The notes: generated from the sequence alone by a model not told the origin. Shown: positions 54,201 through 61,579, counted from the first letter of the stretch. The stretch is DNA of 64,000 bases from DATGPD01 sp031423015 (GCA_031423015.1 JANPER010000270.1:1-64000); one strand, 5' to 3'. Translations and numbers: made by a program.

Positions 54201-56996
54201 CGCATCGATGCCCACGCCCGCCGCAACCTGCGTTTGTGCGTCGTCGACAAGCGCCTGCAGCCAAGCCTCCGCGGACAACGACAAGTCACGCTGCAGGGTC
54301 GCCAGCTGCCCGGTCACGCCGTCGAGCGCGCTCACCAGGCGCTGGCGCTGCTGCGTCTCGTGGCCTTCCTCGACGACGCGCAACACCAACCAGGCCAAGA
54401 CCGCCAGCGGCGCCAGGGTCGCCACAGAGAGGGCCGCCACCAAACGCACGCGCAAACTGCTGAACGCCGCGATCGCCTCCGCCAGCATCAGCAGCAAGAC
54501 GGGCAGCGCCAGAAGGCACAACCCGAGCCCGACCGCGTAGGCGATGCGCGAGAAGCGTTCGTGCGACGGGTCGCGCACGAACACGCCCAGCACGTTGTTG
54601 CGCCACCCCGAACCCGGCAACGGCATGAAGCTCTCGTACACGCGCGCCTCGCCGTCACGCGTCGCGCGCATCGCGGTGACCGCTTGCGTGCCGAGATCGT
54701 TGGGGACTACGTCAGGCGCGGTGCCATCCACGGTGGCCGCAACCAGGCGACTGTCGCGGTAGATCGCGAAGCTGGCTGCGCGCACGCGGCCGGCGAAGTC
54801 ATCGCGCAGCCGCACCGACGCCGCGTCGGCGCGCGTCAACGGTGAGGACGACGAGTCGCTCGGCGCGGCTTCGCGCTCGCGGCCAAACACCACGGCACGG
54901 AATCGAATGGGATAGTGCGCGCCGACGCGGAACGTCACCGCGTCGACGCTTTGATCGCGCGGCAACTCGATCTCCGTCACCAGATTGACCAGCCGTTCGC
55001 CCGCCTCGTCTTGCCACGCGTAGGCGATATCGGCATTGCTGCCGGGCAGCGGCGCCTGCACCTGATTGTTGCGGCTGCGCTCGAACAGCACGTTGCGCTG
55101 GTGCTGCAACACCACCACACGCGGCGGCACCACCGAACCCTTGAAGTGCACGGCCACCTCGCCGACGGTTGCGTTGGTCAGCAAGTCGTCCGGCAGCACC
55201 CCTGGGTGCACCGCGCGGTACACCAACCAGGCGCGGTCGAAGCCCTCGCCGGAACTCGACGACACATGCGCCCGCCGCTCGCCGGCACGCAGCTCGATGC
55301 CGCTATCTTCCGGGTACTGGCCGCGCAAGGTGGTGGGAATCCCAGTCAGTGCAGACTGGCCCAAGTCGAGGGGATGCGCCGGCCCGCGCTCGTCGTAGAG
55401 GCACGACAACCCCACCAACTCGGTGCCCTCGCCCTGCAGCGCGGTCAGCGTGATGCTGGCGACCGGCACATCGATGTCGATGGTCTCGTACACCAGATCG
55501 CGGCGGTCACGGTTTAGGGCGCTCGCCGAGGCACGTGGCCCGTCGAAGGTCAGCTCCAAGGTGCGGCGCGCATCGGCCGCATCACTCTCGATCAGCACCC
55601 GCATCCGCGGCGGCTGCGGCTCCGCCAGATCGAGCACCGGCTGCGGCATCGACACCACCAGCACCAAGCGCCGCATCGACAGAGGCTTGCCGAAGTCGAC
55701 ACGCTCCGCGCGTCCGATCGGCAGCGGAATGAAGTACGGGCGCACCTCGAAGAACTCCCCCGGGTAACGGCGCGGCCCGTAGCCAAATGAGCCCTCGGCC
55801 AGGTCGGTGAGGTCGACATAGTCAAAGTAGCGGCGGCGCGTGATCGAGTTGCCGCGCAACAGTTCGAGGAGTTGCTGCTCCCGCTGACCGCCGGCGTAGC
55901 TCGCGAGCGTGCCCTTCTCCATCTCTGGAATGCCAGTGCGCAGGGCTTCGAGCACGCCGTCGAGGTGTGCGCGATGCGACGACTCGCGCAGGTCGAGCGC
56001 CACCCGTGGCGCGAGCATGCCCAACGCGAAGGCAATCGAAGCGGCGACGCTGCCGATCCGTCGCATGCGGGGCTTCTGATCGGCCACCGAACTCCACGCG
56101 CGCAACAACAACCACAGCGCCAGGGCCGCGAGCACAGGGCCAGCGAGCAACGACAACCAAGGCCGGGCACTCGCCCACAGGCTGATGCTCGCGGGGCCGG
56201 AGTCACTGAGCGGCAACGCGTCAGCGAACTCGACCAACGTGAGCCTGCGCGTGTCATCGACCGGGTTGCCGCCGTCGAGCGTGATCATCGAGACGCCCGG
56301 GTCCCCTTCGTCGTGATCGTCGATCGCGAGCGCCAGACCGATGCGCGACGGCGCCGGCTTGTCGAGGCCGAACAGGGCGTGGAACGGCACCTGCGCCTCG
56401 AAGCTGTAGCGTCCGGCGCCGAGCGGTTGGAACGCGACCCGCAGGCCGGTCAGCGTCGACCCAGTCATCGTCGTGTGCTTGCCGCCGCGGCCATCCCAGG
56501 CGATCTGCCCCCACGGTCGCTGCTCGTGGAACGGCATGAACACCAGGTGCACGTCGTCGGCGTTGAACTTGGTGGACGGGGCCTCGCCGCTCGGCAGCGG
56601 CTGGTCGTCGCTCAGGTCGAGGTTCAAGAACAGCTCGATGGCGTCGCCCGACTCCCACCGGCCAGAGTCCCGCTGACCGACGAACGAGTTGTCGAGAACC
56701 TCACCACCCAGATAGAGGTGCGCGCTGTCGTAGGCCACTCGGACCTGCGCCGAGAGATCCTCCACCCCCTGCCACGCGGCGCGCGCGGGGTCGCCGACCA
56801 CCTGCTCCTTTCGATCGAGCCGGAGCACGACCGCGTCCCGCCATTCGTTGACCTCGACGCGCCCGTCGACCTGGATTGGGTCAGCGATCGACCGCAGGGG
56901 TAGCGCTTGCCCGGCCTGCGCCAGCAGGTTTCCTGTGGTCGCACCGGCGGCGGCGATAGCCACCGCACGCCAAGTCAAATTCGCCATCGCCGCCAT
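51243..56996 (-). CDS. 1917-residue membrane sensor fused to a sigma54-dependent activator
   Basis: Domain order, with rough residues: signal or membrane helix (8-27); CBM9-like beta domain (30-260, IADPIQVDGRVEVNEWRDA, HLYLGGEVLDNSF); two membrane helices (about 280-335); a large extracytoplasmic beta region; two more helices (about 820-865); a Cache-like region; a helix (about 1133-1155) with HAMP (NRISRPIERLARSAQALGHG); GAF (about 1215-1340); a degenerate GGDEF (about 1370-1525; VDGDQLQ in place of GGDEF). The AAA+ module follows, with Walker A GETGTGKE (about 1570), GAFTGA (about 1614) and Walker B FLDEIGE. The C-terminus is a winged helix (about 1845-1900), not Fis-type. It should couple an outside signal, perhaps a glycan, to sigma54 transcription. 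Confidence 0.88.
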   Translation of the reverse strand: MAAMANLTWRAVAIAAAGATTGNLLAQAGQALPLRSIADPIQVDGRVEVNEWRDAVVLRLDRKEQVVGDPARAAWQGVEDLSAQVRVAYDSAHLYLGGEVLDNSFVGQRDSGRWESGDAIELFLNLDLSDDQPLPSGEAPSTKFNADDVHLVFMPFHEQRPWGQIAWDGRGGKHTTMTGSTLTGLRVAFQPLGAGRYSFEAQVPFHALFGLDKPAPSRIGLALAIDDHDEGDPGVSMITLDGGNPVDDTRRLTLVEFADALPLSDSGPASISLWASARPWLSLLAGPVLAALALWLLLRAWSSVADQKPRMRRIGSVAASIAFALGMLAPRVALDLRESSHRAHLDGVLEALRTGIPEMEKGTLASYAGGQREQQLLELLRGNSITRRRYFDYVDLTDLAEGSFGYGPRRYPGEFFEVRPYFIPLPIGRAERVDFGKPLSMRRLVLVVSMPQPVLDLAEPQPPRMRVLIESDAADARRTLELTFDGPRASASALNRDRRDLVYETIDIDVPVASITLTALQGEGTELVGLSCLYDERGPAHPLDLGQSALTGIPTTLRGQYPEDSGIELRAGERRAHVSSSSGEGFDRAWLVYRAVHPGVLPDDLLTNATVGEVAVHFKGSVVPPRVVVLQHQRNVLFERSRNNQVQAPLPGSNADIAYAWQDEAGERLVNLVTEIELPRDQSVDAVTFRVGAHYPIRFRAVVFGREREAAPSDSSSSPLTRADAASVRLRDDFAGRVRAASFAIYRDSRLVAATVDGTAPDVVPNDLGTQAVTAMRATRDGEARVYESFMPLPGSGWRNNVLGVFVRDPSHERFSRIAYAVGLGLCLLALPVLLLMLAEAIAAFSSLRVRLVAALSVATLAPLAVLAWLVLRVVEEGHETQQRQRLVSALDGVTGQLATLQRDLSLSAEAWLQALVDDAQTQVAAGVGIDAIRLSLQQRMASQRPPDWKGGFLRLELTPAASQKALRPLSLFDGDAALRGLETPLRAEPSVFVVWGAPVLGVRRELEADIGSASLSVARPIDAPLLARLLPQASAVLCDTFGYPLAVAAGAGVSGTWLERLSCRSGVMAARRDALMRSQQSGRPVFTAHRLEDEPWLAAYSVLRDVDATPRALLGVVDIARPASLPLPVGRVSVRGFLLAVAAVLLLFAVSLSSVVTNRISRPIERLARSAQALGHGDLDVRVEPIGNDGHLNRLTHAFNRMAQDLRGRIGDLRILNLGMQELTSKLELRDALNTAVRLFMQHSPADRVRVLLRDRDSDAVVLYGDDQSQLDAGDPRVRSMLDAVGPFSARCVPAAGRPAVLPAALPAGLPEPIAAQSRSLIGLPLAVAGRVRGLVLLLFDADVPRSVNLELLSTLATQAALAMENARLYMAAVEDPYTGAYTPDFFRRRVAHEVASAQAHGQSVSMLGIALVDGDQLQASLGTERLARCIERVTSGVRGALAATSPIGRVTMTDLRVLVAGASTERAAELMREVAALVGRLDFALPPEWTPLRTAVVAATFPAEAASAEFLLDLVDQRLEAVRQPAVATMPPIPIESHGELVATSLPMQRVLRTLQRIAPTDIAILIEGETGTGKELMADLAHRWSRRRGGPLVKVHCAALPESLLQSELFGYEKGAFTGADARKLGKFELARGGTVFLDEIGEVSLDVQVKLLRVLQQREIDRVGGLHPVPVDVRIVAATHRNLRELVATGKFREDLYYRLQGMTLSVPPLRERRDDIPVLVDRFCAEALAAGSTTARGLTTDAMDKVFHHAWPGNVRELRNAVMRAAVLATGDWVESSHLVGLLPSSTLAPDGSLGLMPVAAESTAAPTPLELAPLPVSDGLPKPPAPVESGVTESPDRLNRLLALIGAHGEIAVEDHVKDAAVSPRTALRDLSSLIRQRRIVRVGIRRGARYRVANKLDAPGGGGSIAPGSD
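51339..51357. repeat. AATTCGCC-N3-GGCGAATT palindrome in the regulator's 3' coding end
   Basis: Perfect 8-base arms around gct lie inside the codons for the C-terminal winged helix. The half-site GGCGAATT recurs near the gene's start (57035-57058) and at 59590-59615. Confidence 0.5.
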
Positions 56997-57034
56997 TCAC
57001 CGTCTTTCGTCACGGCAGCGCAAGCACCGTGAGC

Positions 57035-57058
57035 TGGCGAATTCATGAATGGCGAATT
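57035..57058 (+). repeat. Two TGGCGAATT direct repeats upstream of the giant regulator
   Basis: The 9-mer occurs at 57035-57043 and 57050-57058, 15 bp apart, about 40-60 bp upstream of the regulator start. A third, inverted copy (AATTCGCCA, 56978-56986) lies in codons 4-7 of the gene. They may be regulator-binding sites or relics of a small repeat. The gap 56997-57163 holds no gene. Confidence 0.5.
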
Positions 57059-57163
57059 ACTCGAGCCCGAGCCGGCGGCATCTTCACGGCCCGGAAGCAG
57101 ACCGCCGGGCAGCCACCGGACACCTGGCTTGACTGACCTTGTTGCCTTTCTCGACAGAGACGG

Positions 57164-58321
57164 CTACGCGCGCGGCTCCGTGAGCCGGGCGCGCGCTCGG
57201 CGCGCCCATCGGCTGAACGGATCGCGGCGCAGGTAGGCCTCGAAGTGTCCGCGCGCCTCATCCACCGCGCCGCTCTCGTGCAGCACCTCGGCCAGGTTGA
57301 AGTGCGCGTCGGCATAGGCCGGCTGCACCGTGAGCGCCTGGCGGTAGGCCATCACGCCGGGCTCGACGCGGCCGGCCTGCACGAGCGCGTTGCCCAGGTT
57401 GTTCCAGGCCTCGGCAAACTCCGCATCGGTGCGCACCGCTTCGAGGAAGTGCGCGGCAGCGTCCGCGGGTCGATCGAGCGCGAAGAGCACGTTGCCGAGG
57501 TTGAACAAGATCTCCGGCTCGCGACCAAAACCGTCCAGCGCAGTCGCGTAGCCCCGTAGCGCGCCTTCGAAGTCTTGGCGCTCCTCGGCGGTGAGGGCGT
57601 TCTCGAACGCCAGCAGCGGATCGACCTCAACCGACGGCAGCGCGCGCGGCGGTGCCTTGGGCGGCGGCAAGTCGAACTCCAAGCGCAGCTGGCCAGACAG
57701 CTCGGCCAGGCGGCCGTCGGGTAACCGCACCAACAGGTCGTCGCGTTGCAGCAAACTCGCGAGCGACGACGCGAGCGAGGCGCCCTCACCCAGCCGGCGA
57801 CCGAGTTGCCGCAGCGCGCGCCGCAAGCGCGCCGGCTTGACGCCATCGCGGTGCAGCGCCGCGAGATCACGCGCGCACGCGACCTGCCGAAAGTCGAACA
57901 GCTGCAACCGACGGATCACGCGCGCCGGCAGAAGGAAGCCCTGCTTGGCCCACGCGCGCAAAGTGGCGCTTTCCACGGCGACCAAGCGTGCGAGCTGATC
58001 CACCGAGAACAGGCGATCGAGATCGACACCGATGTCCAGCAACCGCAAGAGCGCGGCCTCGTCGACGACTTCGATCGCGTGGCCGCGCGCGCGCAGCCGC
58101 TCGACCCGCCGCGCACCCACCGTGTTCGAGTCCGTGACCACCGCCAGCGAGGTGGTGTGACGCGGCACCGACACCAGCCGAGCCCCGCGTGCGCTGAGGT
58201 GCGCCGCCACCTCGACCCGACTCAACGCCAAGAGGCGACCACACACGGTCACCTCGCGACCAGCGATCGCATCGCCGCCGTCATCGCCACCACCGCCACT
58301 GTCGAACTGGGATCGGATCAC
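57164..58321 (-). CDS. BRCT-like / MerR-type HTH / TPR fusion protein coupled to DNA ligase
   Basis: The 385-residue protein has three parts. Residues ~20-90 look like a BRCT domain (GREVTVCGRLLALSRVEVAAHLSARGARLV, then TTSLAVVTDS). Residues ~100-175 form a MerR-type helix-turn-helix (LFSVDQLARLVAVESATLRAWAKQG, then LFDFRQVACARDLAALHRDGV). Residues ~245-375 are TPR repeats (ILFNLGNVLFALDRPADAAAHFLEAV, AEAWNNLGNALVQAGR). BRCT domains bind ligases and DNA-break proteins. Its start overlaps the ligase stop by 4 bp (ATGA), so the two are made together. A role in end joining or ligase recruitment is inference. Confidence 0.8.
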   Translation of the reverse strand: MIRSQFDSGGGGDDGGDAIAGREVTVCGRLLALSRVEVAAHLSARGARLVSVPRHTTSLAVVTDSNTVGARRVERLRARGHAIEVVDEAALLRLLDIGVDLDRLFSVDQLARLVAVESATLRAWAKQGFLLPARVIRRLQLFDFRQVACARDLAALHRDGVKPARLRRALRQLGRRLGEGASLASSLASLLQRDDLLVRLPDGRLAELSGQLRLEFDLPPPKAPPRALPSVEVDPLLAFENALTAEERQDFEGALRGYATALDGFGREPEILFNLGNVLFALDRPADAAAHFLEAVRTDAEFAEAWNNLGNALVQAGRVEPGVMAYRQALTVQPAYADAHFNLAEVLHESGAVDEARGHFEAYLRRDPFSRWARRARARLTEPRA

Positions 58322-59190
58322 GCTTGCGAGTAACTCACGAACACAGGCGCCCGCAGATGCCCACTCTTGGTGCGCTCGACGAACTTTACGACGCAGAACA
58401 ACCCCGGCTCAACCCACAGGGCACCTTCGTCGCAGGCGATCAACGGCGTCGCGCGCGGCCGCGCGCGCAGGAGCGGCAGCAGCGCGTGCCTTGCCGCGAC
58501 GTCGAGGCCGCTGCCGCAGCGACCCACGTAGCGCAGCGCGCCGCTGGCGTCGGGAGCCGCCAGAGCCAGGCTGCGCAGGTCGTTGCCCTCGACGAAGTAG
58601 CCGAGCACGACGCAGTGGATGGTCTCGGTGCGCTTCACCTTGGTCCACGCGCCGGTGCGTTGCCCGCTCTCGTAGATGCTGGTGAGCCGCTTGCCCACCA
58701 CGCCTTCGAAGCCGCGCGCCACCAGCTGCGCGAAAAACGCCTTACCGCTACCGATCACGCCCTCGGTCAGCACGAGGCGCGGGTCGGCGATCTTCTGCAC
58801 GATGTCAGTCAGGCGCGCGCGCCGCTCGTGCAGCGGCCGCGACGTCAGACTCGCGTAGTCGACGTACAGCACGTCGAACACGATGAAGGCGACAGGCCCC
58901 GGCTTGCTCGCCAGGAGGCGCTCGAAGTCGGGGCGGCCATCCGTCAACGCCACGATCTCGCCGTCGAGCGCCAGTCCCTTCTGCACACCGCGCAAGAAGT
59001 CGAGGGTCTTGAAGCGTCCCGTCATGTCGAGCTGGCGGCGACTGCGCAGCCGCAACCCACCATCATCGATGGTCGCCAGCGCCCGGAAGCCGTCCCACTT
59101 GACTTCGAACAGATGCTGCGGCGAGTCGAAGGGCTCGCCGAGCACCGCCAGCATCGGCTCGACGTAGCTGAGCGCACCCACCATCGTCAC
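58318..59190 (-). CDS. ATP-dependent DNA ligase (LigD/LigC-type, ligase domain only)
   Basis: The 290-residue enzyme has motif I FEVKWDGFRAL (adenylated Lys about 31), motif III-like ALDGEIVAL, motif IV GFEGVVGKRL and motif V TKVKRTETIHCVV. An OB-fold follows (RYVGRCGSGLD). It lacks the polymerase and nuclease domains of full LigD, like LigC-type enzymes that work with Ku. GTG at 59190 is the longest start, and an ATG lies at 59184. A remnant of ku ends 6 bp upstream, the same spacing as between the intact ku stop and the ligase remnant at 60443. Confidence 0.92.
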   Translation of the reverse strand: MTMVGALSYVEPMLAVLGEPFDSPQHLFEVKWDGFRALATIDDGGLRLRSRRQLDMTGRFKTLDFLRGVQKGLALDGEIVALTDGRPDFERLLASKPGPVAFIVFDVLYVDYASLTSRPLHERRARLTDIVQKIADPRLVLTEGVIGSGKAFFAQLVARGFEGVVGKRLTSIYESGQRTGAWTKVKRTETIHCVVLGYFVEGNDLRSLALAAPDASGALRYVGRCGSGLDVAARHALLPLLRARPRATPLIACDEGALWVEPGLFCVVKFVERTKSGHLRAPVFVSYSQA

Positions 59191-59196
59191 CGCGCC

Positions 59197-59258
59197 TCAG
59201 CCACTCTTGCGCTTCCTACTCGCCTGATGAAGCCTTTCGAAGTCGCGCGAGCTGCCAT
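59197..59258 (-). pseudogene. ku remnant with internal deletion (copy B)
   Basis: On the minus strand the first ~11 codons (MAARATSKGFI) match the intact Ku start (MAARATWKGFI). They run straight into the last codons of ku (SRKRKSG and stop) in a different frame. Only 62 bp remain of about 915. The stop lies 6 bp from the ligase start, as expected for a former ku-lig operon. Confidence 0.85.
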
Positions 59259-59365
59259 GGGTCAGTCGACTCTCTGTTGAAAACTAGACGGGGGAGCGAA
59301 ATCAGCGGAGCCCGGGGCGAGGAGGATAGCACGCTTGACGGGCGGGTGCGCCACGCGGCGCTCGC
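59259..59365. repeat. Duplicated ku upstream region, copy B
   Basis: This segment aligns with 61365-61470 upstream of intact ku. Shared blocks include aactagacgggggagcgaaa, aggaggatagcacgct and gtgcgccacgcggcgctcg, with scattered substitutions and small indels. The match shows the copied unit included the promoter as well as the gene. Confidence 0.85.
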
Positions 59366-59437
59366 TCGCGGCCGAAGGCGCGCCTGGCGCAGCGCCGCTG
59401 ACGGGCGCGTTGGTGCAAAGCGGACTGCCTCGTCTGT

Positions 59438-59505
59438 GCCACCAAGAACCTCGATGTCTGGGTCGCACCTCGACGGCGCCCGAGGCCATCGCGGCCTTGG
59501 GCGCA
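59438..59505 (+). pseudogene. Decayed fragment of a second nucleotidyltransferase copy
   Basis: In one frame the segment encodes ATKNLDVWVAPR, matching ATKDLDVWVRPE of the gene at 59914-60382 (9 of 12). A shifted frame then reads STAPEAIAALGA, like the following helix. No other part of the gene is recognisable nearby. The remaining stretch to 59843 shows no gene apart from two TGGCGAATT repeats at 59590-59615. Confidence 0.65.
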
Positions 59506-59589
59506 ACCGCGGGTTGCATGTCGGCGCAGCGCCGACCAGAGAGGCCCAAGGCCGCTTTACTCCTTGGGGCTTCCAGTGCCGCTAAGGCG

Positions 59590-59615
59590 TGGCGAATTGG
59601 ACGGCGTGGCGAATT
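59590..59615 (+). repeat. Second pair of TGGCGAATT direct repeats
   Basis: The 9-mer occurs at 59590-59598 and 59607-59615, 17 bp apart, each preceded by gcg. It matches the pair upstream of the 1917-codon gene. It lies in non-coding sequence between the decayed and frameshifted nucleotidyltransferase copies. Confidence 0.5.
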
Positions 59616-59843
59616 ACGTGAGCCACAGATTCCGCGCGCCACGCGAGGAATTCGCGGCACTTGCAGCCCATGGCGCGTCGTGCATCCTGAGCATCGCGAT
59701 TGCGGAGTTGGGGGAGCGACTCCCGATGCCGTCTCGGTAATCTCGTGATCGTGGCTGCCGACCCCGCACAACCTCGCATGACGGGCCGAGTGATCCGTCC
59801 GGGCGATGTGGGGGACGTCGATGATGGGTGGCTCGATCGCACG

Positions 59844-59966
59844 ATGGAAGAGCGCATCGAGGCGGTCTCGACGCTCACCGCGATCTGCTTCGGCTGGAAC
59901 TCCGACGACGCAAGTGTTCCCCGACTTCAAAGATCTGTTGTCCACGTTCAACGCCCACGGCGTTGA
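59844..59966 (+). CDS. Possible small protein upstream of the nucleotidyltransferase
   Basis: This 40-codon frame (MEERIEAVSTLTAICFGWNSDDA, ending QRPRR) has a plausible amphipathic N-terminus and overlaps the nucleotidyltransferase start by about 50 bp in another frame. Minimal nucleotidyltransferases are often paired with a small partner, so a toxin-antitoxin-like companion is conceivable. It may also be chance. An alternative start is ATG 59778 (62 codons). Confidence 0.3.
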   Translation: MEERIEAVSTLTAICFGWNSDDASVPRLQRSVVHVQRPRR

Positions 59967-60382
59967 GTACCTGGTGGTCGGGGGGCATGCGCTTGCCGCG
60001 CATGGCCACGTCCGCGCCACCAAGGATCTCGACGTCTGGGTTCGCCCCGAAACCGAGAACGCGCGTCGGACGCTGCGCGCCGCTGCAGGCGTTCGGTGCT
60101 CCGTTGCATGGTCTCACCGAGGTCGACCTGGCGCGTCCAGGCGTGATCTTCCAGATCGGCGTGCCGCCGCTGCGGATCGACGTGATCACCATCATCGATG
60201 GCGTCGAGTTCGAGGCCGCTTGGCAGAAGCGCGTGGCCACGAAGTTCGCCGGCGAACCGGGCTATGTTCTGTCGATCGCCGACCTGATCGCCAACAAGAG
60301 GGCCGCGGGCCGACTGCAGGACCTCGCCGACGTCGAGCAGCTCGAGCGGCTGTTGGCCCGGCAGAAGCCCTCGGGCGGCTGA
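59914..60382 (+). pseudogene. Frameshifted nucleotidyltransferase-fold gene
   Basis: The first part (from GTG 59914, VFPDFKDLLSTFNAHGVEYLVVGGHALAAHGH, then ATKDLDVWVRPE) carries the GG and DLDVW signature of nucleotidyltransferase-fold proteins. After about codon 57 the reading continues in another frame (LQAFGAPLHGLTEVDLARPGVIFQIGVPPLRIDVI to LIANKRAAGRLQDLADVEQLE), also typical of the family. One extra base near 60080-60087 (ctgcgcgccgctgcag) explains the break. Genuine mutation or an assembly error are both possible. The gene sits inside the ku-lig duplication, opposite in strand. Confidence 0.8.
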
Positions 60383-60404
60383 CGCCCGGAGGTCGCGGGG
60401 CGCG

Positions 60405-60443
60405 GCTCGGCTCGACGTACCCGAGCGCGCCCGCCATCGTCAC
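60405..60443 (-). pseudogene. Ligase remnant, first ~13 codons (copy A)
   Basis: On the minus strand this reads MTMAGALGYVEP from a GTG at 60443, matching MTMVGALSYVEP of the intact ligase, then homology stops abruptly. It lies 6 bp after the intact ku stop, the spacing seen in copy B. It is the broken ligase of the ku-lig copy that kept its ku. Confidence 0.85.
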
Positions 60444-60449
60444 CGCGCC

Positions 60450-61364
60450 TCAACCACTCTTGCGCTTCCGGCTCGCCTTCTGCGCGTCGCGCTCCTGCGC
60501 CACGCGGCGCGGTTCGGGATCGCTCGGCGCCATCTTCTTGCCATCGCCGCCGACAGCCGGCGCGCCGCCTGTCGCCGCCGCCGCCTGCGCCTCGGCTACG
60601 CTGCGCTTGAGCGCTTCCATCAAGTTGACGATCTTCGGCTCTTCGACCTGCGGCGCCGCCACCACCTCTTGGCCGTCGATCTTCAGCTGGATGAGCTGCT
60701 TCATCTTGTCGACGTAGCGATCCGTGTACTTACCGAGGTCGAAGTCCTTGACGCGCGTCGCGTCGATGAGCGTGCTCGCCAACGCCAGTTCTTCTTTGCC
60801 AAGCGCCTCGCGCGGTACCTCGGCGGTGAACTCGTCGGTCTTCTTGATCTCGGCCGCATACTGCAACACTGACAACACGAGCAGGTCACCCAGGGGTCGC
60901 AGCACCGCGAGTTGCTCGCGTCCCGAAAAGATCACCTGCGTGAACGCCACGACTTGCCCCTTCTTCATGCCCTCGCGCAGCAGCGCGTACGGCTTGTTGC
61001 CCGCCACACCGTCGGGCAACAGGTAGTAGGTCTTGCCGGCCTGGTAGATCGCGTCGATGGTGTCGGGCGCGATGAAGCCCTCGATTGCGATCGCCTTGTC
61101 CGACTGCTGGCGCAGCTTGCTGATCTCGGCCGGATCGATCACCACGTACTGGTCCTTCGAGTACTCGTAGCCCGACACGATGTCGTTGGCCGCGAGCTCG
61201 CCGTGCTCGGGGCACTGCTTGAGGTACTTCACCCGCGCGTTGCAGCCCGAGTGCAGTTGGTTGAGGCGAACCTCGCTGCCCGAGTCGTGCGCCGTGAAGG
61301 CGCGCACCGGCACGGACACGAGGCTCAGCTTGATGAAGCCCTTCCACGTCGCGCGAGCTGCCAT
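60450..61364 (-). CDS. ku: Non-homologous end-joining protein Ku
   Basis: The 304-residue bacterial Ku binds DNA ends as a homodimer and recruits an ATP-dependent ligase. It starts MAARATWKGFIKLSLVSVPV, then shows LHSGCNARVKYLKQCPEHGEL, YEYSKDQYVVIDPAEI, KTYYLLPDG and a core end LGKYTDRYVDKMKQLIQLKIDGQEV. The last ~75 residues are an Ala/Lys/Arg-rich extension ending SRKRKSG, which in other Ku proteins tunes DNA binding. Its original ligase partner is truncated directly downstream, and the working ligase lies 1.26 kb further on. Confidence 0.96.
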   Translation of the reverse strand: MAARATWKGFIKLSLVSVPVRAFTAHDSGSEVRLNQLHSGCNARVKYLKQCPEHGELAANDIVSGYEYSKDQYVVIDPAEISKLRQQSDKAIAIEGFIAPDTIDAIYQAGKTYYLLPDGVAGNKPYALLREGMKKGQVVAFTQVIFSGREQLAVLRPLGDLLVLSVLQYAAEIKKTDEFTAEVPREALGKEELALASTLIDATRVKDFDLGKYTDRYVDKMKQLIQLKIDGQEVVAAPQVEEPKIVNLMEALKRSVAEAQAAAATGGAPAVGGDGKKMAPSDPEPRRVAQERDAQKASRKRKSG

Positions 61365-61579
61365 GGGTCAGTCGATCTTCTGTTGAGAACTAGACGGGGG
61401 AGCGAAAACAACGGAGCCGGGGCAGGAGGATAGCACGCTGGCAGGCCAGTGCGCCACGCGGCGCTCGGTTGCTCGGTTGCGGCCACTGGGACAGGACCGC
61501 GCGTAGCATCAAGCTAACCAAACGACCACGGGGTCTTCGCCTCCGCCAAGCCGGGACGCGCATGGGAACCTCGCCCCAG
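61365..61579 (-). promoter_or_regulatory. ku upstream region
   Basis: The 215-bp gap holds no gene. Its first ~105 bp are duplicated at 59259-59365. The block tttcgctcccccgtctagtt (minus strand) is preserved in both copies about 25-45 bp before the ATG and is the best candidate control element. No clear sigma70 hexamers are seen. Confidence 0.45.

Noticed and set aside
59700..59843. Longer version of the small upstream frame starting at 59700
   Set aside because: The N-terminal residues look non-coding. Only the part from 59844, or at most 59778, is plausible.
59262..60023. 253-codon minus-strand frame over the region between ligase and ku
   Set aside because: Composition is shadow-like. 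The plus strand holds the nucleotidyltransferase, and the ends match the ku duplication.
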